Notes under the pieces: model-generated
Seen by the model: only the letters and a program-made list of their open reading frames with translations
What the model was told of the DNA's origin: nothing
Databases searched by the model: none
Shown here: positions 55,961 to 64,000 of the stretch, one piece after another
How the letters are laid out: each line of letters begins with the position of its first letter
How positions within the stretch are numbered: the stretch's first letter is position 1
Made by a program: the position numbers and the translations under genes
DNA from: Cyclaneusma minus
Lineage: Eukaryota; Ascomycota; Leotiomycetes; Marthamycetales; Marthamycetaceae
NCBI GenBank assembly: GCA_037179335.1
Contig: JAKZHN010000013.1
Span: 744,001 to 808,000, forward strand
Reading direction: 5' to 3'
DNA length: 64,000 nt

Positions 55961-56855
55961 TATGAAACTCTTTTCGCTCAGACACGTTGGAGACCTCTTC
56001 CGATCACAAATACCTTCGCTACAACATCGAGAACCTCGATTGAGCTGGATGTATAGATGTGAAAAGCACTTGCTAACAGCACCCAAGTCTGTTTCCACAC
56101 CCCACCAGCTCCACCACCGGACTGTGTTAATGTCTGAAAGGAACAGGACTCAGGTAATGAAGTTGCGAATCAACCGTGATCTGTAGGGGCCGACGTTGTG
56201 CTCTAGGAATGACGGACAGAGGCATGATGATGACACAGGAGACTTCACAGGAACAGACCCACTCAAGACTGACAAAGACGCTCAAGACTGGAGAGGCAGT
56301 GAAAACTAACATGCTGATAAAGACTGAGGGAGGTCATGAAAACAGGCAGAGAACAGAGTCTAGAATGAACAGCAAAGGCTGACAGCGCTCTCTTTTCGAG
56401 CTTCAAATCTCCCAATAGTATCGTTTCCACTCTATGAGATCGTGACTGGAGTCCTGAAACTACAAAAGGACAAGGATCAAACGAAATCCGCACATGCAAC
56501 GCAAGCTCCAATTGAGACACATGCTCGAAAAACGATGACTTTTCTCTACCGTCCTAACAGCCAAGAAAGACCGCCCAATGCCCCCCAGGCTTCCCTTTGA
56601 ATCTATTCTATTCCTGAGACTTATGCTCCCTATATATAGGTAGGTAGACAAAAGAAAGTTCATGGTTGACAAGGTGATACTAGCATAGCGATACTAGCTC
56701 ATGCATGCGTCAGGTCCAGGGCACATAATGTAGCTCCCAGCCAAGTAACAACCCTTAAAAGCAACTCACATCAATTGATATACAAACCGCCTCATGAACC
56801 ATAAGACACCATCACGCCCAGGCTATGCAAAGTCAACTTTACTTTCAAAGTGCGT

Positions 56856-58538
56856 TCATGATTCTCGTTTCCCATCCTCCTCGTTCGTCTCCTTTTCAGC
56901 CTCTGCTTTCTCCTTCTCCTCCCTCTTAGCCTCCTCCGCCTTCTCCTTAGCTTTCAGCTTCCCAAGCCTATTCTTCTCCATCTTCTCCGTCACATACCGC
57001 CAGCTCCTTGCAAAACCAGCCGTGAAAGGTCCCTTGAGACTCTGACTCGTGCTCGTCCAGCCAATCGTCTTTTTGATCACGCCGCGGATTTCATTTCGCA
57101 GGTCTTCCACGGGCTCCTGGGCAATGCGCTGCTCAAAGCCTCCTCCTTGTCGTCGATGGATCCTCGTAGCATCTTCATCGCTGCTCTTCTCCATCATCTC
57201 ATCAAATTCACCGCGCGGGATTTGATATTTCTTTTGGTATTGGAAATATAATTTTCCGCGGAAGGCTTTGGGCAAGCGACGGACCATGTTGCCGCGCTTC
57301 ACAGGATCCATGTCCTGCTCAAGCCGCACGTTGGCGGTGGGGTCTTCGGACCAGTCGGACTTGCTGCATTTAGGATCGTTGAAATCGACATTTGGAAGAT
57401 TTTCGATCAGGGGCGCATAGAGACGGCGGAAGTTGGGGAGGTTGTGGCCTACGATGTTGGCGATTTTGCTGGGGTCTTCGGTTGGGAGGGCCATTCGTGG
57501 GTCGCCTAGATAACTTAGGCTTGCTATTGTGCCGTACAGTTCGTGCTCAGTGAAGGATTCGGGGAGGAGGATGAGAGCTGTTCGTAGTGCAGAGATGAGG
57601 TTGACTTGGTTTGCGAGGCGGACTCGGGGGTCGTCGCGGAGGATTTTGACGGGCTTCTGGAGGCGGCCGGCTAGATACATGGTGGACCATTCGGACAGGT
57701 CCTTGCAGAGAGTGTCGAGGTTGACCACGCCGTATTTGATGAGCGTGCCGTTCACTGTAACATAAGGATGGAAGTAGACGCCTGCGCCCCAACTGTCCTG
57801 GATCTTGGATACTGCATATGACCCAAGTGAGCCCAGGGCAGAATAGTGGTCTCGATGCTCCCCCAAATTTAGAGAATGCCAATGTTGGCTATAAGAAACA
57901 CCAAAGATGAAATCTATCATTTTTGGATTCCCATCCTGAGCTTTCTGCACAGCAAGCGGCGCATTCGGGTGAATAGACGGCGAGTCTGCAGAACCTCCGG
58001 TCGACTGAGGAAATACGCCGGAGCCGTAGGCAAAGGCATAGCGGATGGGTGCTCGGAATTTCCACAGTATCTGACGCAGAGCTTCTTTAAATTCGTCGTT
58101 GATCACCATGTGCTGGTTGACGCCGAAGTTGGAATGTGGAAGCTCGGAGAATCGCGAGATGTTGAAGTCGGGGTTTTCTTCCCAGTCCGGGGGAGCGGTT
58201 ATCGGGGAATTCGAAGCGGCTTTCGATACTTTCGATGCTTTCGAGAAGGCTGAGCTTGAGCTACTGGCAGAGGCATCGAATGGCTTGTTAGTCGATCCGC
58301 CTGAAGCATGTTGGGACTGGGAATTGGACGACGGTTGAGATTCAAGGAGCTGTCGCGAAGATCCGAAAGCTCTGCCATGGTACCGAGATTGAAGTAAAGA
58401 GTTCGGCGGCAACCAAGCTTTCACCGAAAGAGACCTGATGCTTCTCGCAAGCTGCAAAAAACATCGAGTCAGCTTCAATGTCGAAGATTCGGGAAAGAGC
58501 TGAGAAGAGCTTCTTACTGAAAACTGGCGCATTGCCAT
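56856..58538 (-). CDS. TAM41: mitochondrial CDP-diacylglycerol synthase
   Basis: Two exons (58538-58518, 58451-56856) encode 538 residues. The 66-nt first intron (GTAAGA, GCTGAC branch, TTTTGCAG) has a length divisible by three and no in-frame stop, so unspliced RNA also stays open. The N-terminus is a mitochondrial presequence (MAMRQFS, then LARSIRSLSVKAW). The enzyme core shows APIRYAFAYGSGVFPQS, MIDFIFGVSYSQHWHSLNL, GAGVYFHPYVTVNGTLIKYG and RGNMVRRLPKAFRGKLYFQY. TAM41 makes CDP-diacylglycerol in the inner membrane for cardiolipin synthesis. The C-terminus is a long Glu/Lys-rich coiled tail (KAKEKAEEAKREEKEKAEAE). Confidence 0.93.
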   Translation of the reverse strand: MAMRQFSVRSSSQLFPESSTLKLTRCFLQLARSIRSLSVKAWLPPNSLLQSRYHGRAFGSSRQLLESQPSSNSQSQHASGGSTNKPFDASASSSSSAFSKASKVSKAASNSPITAPPDWEENPDFNISRFSELPHSNFGVNQHMVINDEFKEALRQILWKFRAPIRYAFAYGSGVFPQSTGGSADSPSIHPNAPLAVQKAQDGNPKMIDFIFGVSYSQHWHSLNLGEHRDHYSALGSLGSYAVSKIQDSWGAGVYFHPYVTVNGTLIKYGVVNLDTLCKDLSEWSTMYLAGRLQKPVKILRDDPRVRLANQVNLISALRTALILLPESFTEHELYGTIASLSYLGDPRMALPTEDPSKIANIVGHNLPNFRRLYAPLIENLPNVDFNDPKCSKSDWSEDPTANVRLEQDMDPVKRGNMVRRLPKAFRGKLYFQYQKKYQIPRGEFDEMMEKSSDEDATRIHRRQGGGFEQRIAQEPVEDLRNEIRGVIKKTIGWTSTSQSLKGPFTAGFARSWRYVTEKMEKNRLGKLKAKEKAEEAKREEKEKAEAEKETNEEDGKRES

Positions 58539-60037
58539 TTTGACGGTGCTAGGATTTTCTCTTCATCCAATGCTTCGAGAGTAAGGGGTAGCTCAGCAGC
58601 ATCAATCACCAAGTGCTCGATCGATCGGAAATATCATGGAGGGGTGGAATGAGGTATTTCGGCAGCGGGTCTGAGATGTTGTTCCCGTTATGTCACTTGA
58701 ATCGCGAACAACTTAAAGCCGAGGGGTCTGACTAAGAATCAGGAACAGTCTTTCGGCCTTGGATCGGCCCGGCCCTGCACTTGGCACTGACATCAAACCG
58801 CCCGAGCCACCAAACCTCAACCATCGTGAACCATGGAACCACCAAATCTCGGAACCACACAACAGCAACATCTCAATCGCAAAAACTGAGAACCTCGGAG
58901 TCGAGGAAGGATTGACAACGGTGAATCAGTTTCAATCCTTAGCGGGTCGGCCAAGTGACCCGTTTCTCAGCCGCAAACCAGTCATCTATTTGAACATGTA
59001 TACCACCCGCCACCATTTCTCCATACGGCACACTCTGGTAGCCATGCCCTGGAGCTTGTGTTCGTGCTACCAGCCGCACAGTAGCTTCAGGCTTTCACGA
59101 CTCTACCACATCTCTCGAAGCATTTCACGAGGACACCAACGCGCCATTCTCTCATCTTCAGTCTAGATACAAGTTCAACAAGACACAGCTAATGTGTTAT
59201 TTCCTCCCTCCCGTTTCCCGCCTAGCAGGCCTGTCCTCGATAAATCAGATATAAAGGTCGTGAAAACTTCTTTCAAGATTGTTCACCCCCTCCCAGAACA
59301 TTATACAGTATTTCTTCAATACGCCTCAACTGCGGCGACGGTTCATCTGACCGAGTCCGCCAAGATCAAATCATGGTGAGATATCAATCAATAGACTGTC
59401 TGTCCGTCAGAAATTCAATCTCAAAGGGGAGATGACACGCACCCACTCCAAGAAACGTGACGTGACGCTCTGGAGCCTTTTTGCCCTCCTGTACCGTTAC
59501 GAGGTCGAGGGTCGCTGGCAAAGTCCTTCGACGCTGTCATTTGGCGATAAAGTCACCAATCCCAGTCCGACTAGTAGGAATGGTACCCCTGAGGCTTCTC
59601 TAGTGGAGTAGACGGACTTATCACAGCTTGAGCTGCGATAGGAAACGCGTCGTGGGGGCATGCAGGACACGGTGGTGTAGCAGGAGCAGGTTGCCGCTAG
59701 AGCACGGGCTGCGGGCACGGGTGACGTGTTGGTCACGAGATGGTCAGCGCAGCCTCCAGCTCACCGCGCAGTAACAACCCGCATCTACGGCCTGATTGAA
59801 CTCCCCCAATTGAACCTTCCTTCCGCTCCCCAAAAGGTCCAGCCGAGAGCTCGGCATCCACGAATTTCAGCCCCCAAAGACTGAGTATGATTCTTCTTCA
59901 GGTTTGAGCAACAGTCTGTCATCCAGGCAGCAACGTCCCCCACCCTCACATCCCCCACCACTCACATCCATCTCCACACCCCCAAAAGAGAATTGAGGTT
60001 CATGCATTTCCCCTCTCCAATCTTTCTTTCCCACCCC
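58539..60037. other. intergenic with two unresolved plus-strand ORFs
   Basis: Short ATG ORFs at 58999-59166 (MYTTRHHFSIRHTLVAMPWS) and 59194-59379 (ends VHLTESAKIKSW) might be exons of one small gene, but no consensus intron joins them. I cannot support a product. The right end is the 3' UTR of the Zn2Cys6 gene. Confidence 0.3.
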
Positions 60038-62844
60038 TCAAAACCCCGGCGGCAAACCAGCATCAAACAGTCCCATGCCTATCCCCGGCATGCCCGGTGG
60101 CAATCCCGACGAATTCACGCTCATCTCATTTATCCAGCTATCATCAATATCCATATCCATATCCGCGTCACTAAACATCCCATACAATCGCGTATCAAAA
60201 TCCGGCGGTAACTGAAACGTCTCTGGCGCTCCTGGCCTATTCATAGGACAGTTGTTGACATTCGCGTTCGTATTTGGATTGTCGGGGTTTGCTTGGTTGT
60301 GTAGATTCGAGGACTGCATGTGTGCAGTCAGCTCACGTATCGGGGGCTCGCCGAATTGCTGCGCGGGGATGGAAGGCTGGCTTAGCCGCTGTTCGTAGAC
60401 TAGGGGCGGGTTTGGTGGTAGAGGCGGCGCATTCGGATTGGGCGGGGTGTTGAAGTCGAAAACTCCTTGTTGCTGTTGCGACTGTTGCGACATTATGCCC
60501 TGGCCCGCACTCCAATCACCCACCGCTGGCAGGTGCTGATTTCCCGTCTGCTGTTGACATCCACTGCCACTACGGGCGCCATGCTCGAATTTCTGGAAAG
60601 TTCTGCTGTTCTCGTCGTGCGAGCTGAACTCAATAGTGTCAGGATTGTTGGGCCGGTCTTTGCGCGTGTACCACTTCTTGAGTTTGAAGACCGTGGCTAG
60701 GAATTTGCTAGCGCCTGAGCCTCGGTTGTTGTCGGAGATGGCGAGGAGGTGGGCGAGCATCCTGTCCATGTATTCAATCACTTTTAGGCTGGAGGCGTCG
60801 ACGAATTGGCCGAGGCGGCTGGCGGGCGCGGACGTGGAGAGGGAGAGCTTGACGAGGACGAGCAGCGCGTAGCCCATGCGTGCCCAGTACATAACGGGTA
60901 TGCCACGCGAGACCATTATGTCCATGCTGAGGAGGTTGTCGAGAAGACGTTGAGAAGCGTCGATGCAGGCTACGATAGCATCGACGTAAGCGGGGCTGAC
61001 GGGCTCGGCTCGAGAGCCTTTTTGCGAGACATTTTCGACGAAAAATGGTGGTCGGAAACTTTCTGCTTTGTGGTCCACGTGCAGGGCAATCTCATGGAGA
61101 CAAAGCTGGCAGCTCTGGTAGGTTATATATAAAGCGCCTGGTCGATGTTAGTCTTGCTTTGAGATGAGGCAAGCGTCGCAAAGGAACATCACTACATCCG
61201 ACACAGTGATGACTCTGAAACATGACGATGAATAGCGCAAGAAACTTGAGTTGAAATGAGAACATCTTCCTTTGGGCGGAAAGAACTACTAGATGCGACT
61301 TTTTCGATCTTTGGTAGGGATTCGAGTGCGAGGTTTCAAACTTACTATTCATCTCATTGGGAGGAACACTCCTTTTCCAGTCATCAAACTGTCTCTCGAA
61401 TGCTTTAACAGTCATCTGGGTACGGGTATCTGAGAGACTCGCGGCCAACTCAGGCTCGTCAAGTCTGAACGACGAGGAGACCTCCTCTACAATCCTCTGC
61501 AGTCTGATCCAGTGGACGAATGTCTTCTCCGAGGGCGTAGTAGCTTGGGTTTCAAGCCAGTCGAGATTCTCCTTCATTTTCTGAGTGAAACGCATGTAGT
61601 TTGGTCTACGCAATCCAACAGCAACACTAGGGGGAAGCCATCAGTTTTTACTAGCCGCGCCGGAGGCATGGTCTTAGATGGGTAAATACCTGGAACATGC
61701 AAGCCAGCATCCCAGATGCGTCCGGCGCTTCTCATAGATCAATTTCTCCTTGGTAACCTCCAGATTAGCGCCCGTATTTGGACTTGCGGCAACTGGACCG
61801 TTGAACAGATCATCCCAGTCTCTGTCGATATTCAGATTGAGGGCCATGGCCGCGCTCATGTGGACGAACATGTAGAATCTCGTATCCATAAATTTTTCTG
61901 GTGGGAAAGACCAGATAGCGGATATGAGAATGGCCTGAATCAGCTCGAGCGATTTCCTTCCACGCACCATTATCTGCTCGCCATATGCGCTGGATATCTT
62001 CTGGTCAAGAGCTTTGTGTAGCTCAGCATCGACCTTCGAGGCTGCTGCCGAAATACATGCCATGAACAGGATCGGTTTCGTTCGCCGAACCTCATCGGCG
62101 GTATCCTCACTGGAGAAAGACACCAGAGGGCTGTGCAGCAGAACTTCATTGACAAAGAGATCAAAAAGATAGTTGGAATACTCAACCGTGACCAGGCCCG
62201 AATCATACACGTCCGCTAAACTGGTAGGATAGGGGTGCTCAGGGTCCTCGCGAGCAGAAGAAAGCAGAATGGCGGAGAGGCGGTCCTCGTTGTCTTCTTC
62301 TTCCGAGAATCCATCGTAAAAAGCGGCGCCTGCGACGAAATCCGCACTTGGAGTAGCCCTCGTACCAGGCTGTGATGCATGCAAATAGGCGTCGATACGG
62401 CCACTCTCGCTGGAGTCCTGTCCAGGAGTGTTCTGCTCGGAAGCAGAGCCAGCATTCAGATTCTTGCCGCCCAGTTCAGAGGGACCTCCTGCTGGACCAG
62501 CTCGGTGCAAGAGCTCCCGCATGTTCTTGACCTCCCTCTCGAGCTGTGCGACTCTCGTATCAGTTCTCGTGCGTGGATTCCGCCGTTTGGAGGCAAGATA
62601 GACGCATTCTCGGCCATTCTTTGCGCCTACCGTGTGTCAGTTTCTTCGTCTTCCACTTATGCGGCACGGACGTACATCGCTTGCAAGTCGCCTGGCCTGG
62701 GTCGCCGGGGAGACATCTCAGCTTCATGGATCTACAGGCCTCACACGCGCGGTTGGAGTGAGATCCAGCGGCCTTCTGTGCATCCTGTGCGACATTCGCT
62801 GGCCCGCTCGGCCGTAGAGGCTCGGGCGTGTGCGGATTCGACAT
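60038..62844 (-). CDS. Zn(II)2Cys6 transcription factor, WAR1-like
   Basis: Four exons (62844-62676, 62626-61690, 61626-61346, 61137-60038) encode 828 residues. The zinc cluster is near the N-terminus: NRACEACRSMKLRC, then GQATCKRC joined across intron 1 to AKNGRECVYLASKRRNPR; intron 1 splits a cluster Cys codon. A leucine-rich helix (VAQLEREVKNMRELL) follows as dimerisation region. The middle region (SNYLFDLFVNEVLLHSPLVS, PILFMACISAAASKVDAELH, MFVHMSAAMALNLNIDRDW) is the fungal-specific regulatory domain. The C-terminal ~200 residues are Pro/Gln/Asn-rich with an acidic patch (DADMDMDIDDSWINEM), a likely activation region. War1 controls weak-acid stress response in yeast; the resemblance is general and the target genes here are unknown. 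Confidence 0.88.
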
Positions 62845-64000
62845 GGCGATGCGCGTTCCAGCATCCGGTGTCGTTACTCAAGATCGCAGCATTCTGAGGT
62901 TTCGAGCAGTGAAGTGGCATTAAGGTAGCTGATTAGCTTAGCCTCAGCCTGGACTCCGCGGACTGAGGTGACCGTTGCAAGTCCGGCGTCGATGGCTCCA
63001 GTCCAGTCGCATCTAAGCAGCCTCCCGCGCGACTGGACTTAAGGAAGGTCCGCGTCATGCCGGCTTGCGGCCTAATCCCTGCCGCCCAAGGGTATGTCCA
63101 GACGCGATTTTCAGTAGAGGTCTTGCGCACATTTCGAGTGGTCTCAAACCTATGTGCGAGATGGCATAATAAATCTCGGGCTGATTCCGAGTCTCCAATT
63201 GGAATTTTAATTTTCCCGACCCACAATCAGTTTGCAAGCGCTGTGCAGATTCCTGCTAGCGCTTTGCAAATTTTGCCAAAAACGTAGACTATTTTCAATA
63301 AAGCGCTGACGCCCAGCCACAAGCCTTCCCCTATTCCGCCTAGTTTCCACTTTCCAGGAAAGTTGAGAGAAATGTGCGCAAGACCTCTAGTGACAACTCG
63401 TAATTCTTCCCAGCCTCGAAATCCAAAAATCCTGCTCGTGCTTTCCTTTTCTGCGCTCTGGCATCAAGGAGTGACGGGCCGAGACCGGATATAAGCGGAT
63501 ATAAGCCTTACTATAACTCCGCTAAGTCCCTTCGGCCTCTGTCCCTGAACTTGCCGAGACCAGCATAGCTTCGGCACCCGGCAGTTAAAGCACTGGCAGA
63601 ATGCTACAGCAGTACTTGACCATATCCCCTTCCGCAGGCTATCGTATACGATAAACTCAAGTAAAAATAACCCAAGCAGGACTTAGTCAATAACTGGAAT
63701 GGTTACAGTTAAGATTTTCACGTTATTTAAGTTGCGTAACCCTTTCTTCTAATGGTACTGCACGACGTCTTTAGCATAGTTCAGGCAACGAACATGAGTT
63801 GGCTGCCACGACCACCGAGGCACCATCTAATACTACCCAACGGTGTAGCATTCCCCGATTGCAAGTTCCCATCTACTTTGACAGTTCCCGCAAGCTTGTA
63901 AGACCAAAGAATACGAGTACCTTATAACCGCAGAAATAAGGTAATGGAGAACAAAGCAGAAGAAAGCTAAACCAAAACCACAGTGACAGAAGAACAGCAA
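62845..64000. other. intergenic, no gene recognised
   Basis: Promoter side of the Zn2Cys6 gene and beyond. Small ORFs on both strands lack domain features. A direct doublet (cggatataagcggatataag) occurs near 63490. No repeat array of the 19-bp type. Confidence 0.45.

Overview
The window is nuclear DNA of a filamentous ascomycete (Pezizomycotina), most likely a dothideomycete. Evidence: genes with many short GT-AG introns carrying CTAAC/CTGAC branch sites, a SAM plus HMG-box protein, a probable hyphal-fusion membrane protein (HAM-8 type), a Zn2Cys6 regulator and fungal forms of housekeeping genes. The class-level placement is inference. All gene models were read by eye from splice signals and conserved motifs.

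Layout. 1-10.6 kb: C-terminal fragment of an unknown protein, a SAM/HMG-box protein (-), a small coiled-coil protein with a GC-AG intron (+), a secreted beta-propeller lactonase-like protein (-) and a small Cys/His protein (+). 11-27 kb: pyruvate carboxylase (-), clathrin heavy chain (-), histidinol-phosphate aminotransferase (+) and a HAM-8-like membrane protein (-). 27-31 kb is nearly gene-free and holds a hydrolase relic. 31-38 kb: a small secreted wall-type protein, a small mitochondrial-type membrane protein, UMP/CMP kinase, a 98-bp MITE, eIF3m (-) and proteasome beta-7/PRE4 (+). 38-43 kb is a decayed island with an alpha/beta-hydrolase pseudogene, an unassigned ORF and an AT-rich foldback element. 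43-50 kb: nucleolin/GAR2-type protein (-), complex I NDUFB10-type subunit (+), a Chk2/Rad53-type FHA kinase (-) and an F-box pseudogene. 50-64 kb: two small ORFs 13 bp apart, an orphan gene built from duplicated exon-intron modules (-), TAM41 (-) and a Zn2Cys6 transcription factor (-), followed by about 1.1 kb with no gene.

Two features stand out. First, at least eleven degenerate arrays of a 19-bp unit (close to AAGTAACTGGGAATATTCA) lie between genes and once inside a pyruvate carboxylase intron. Three of them sit in the short gaps between divergent genes (clathrin/HIS5, eIF3m/PRE4, GAR2/NDUFB10). Second, the orphan locus at 52-55.3 kb carries three copies of an undescribed ~95-residue helical module and four 51-nt introns that resemble each other; three of these are free of in-frame stops.

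The housekeeping genes serve unrelated pathways: anaplerosis, vesicle coats, histidine synthesis, pyrimidine nucleotides, translation initiation, proteolysis, ribosome biogenesis, respiration, DNA-damage signalling and cardiolipin precursor synthesis. No biosynthetic cluster is evident.
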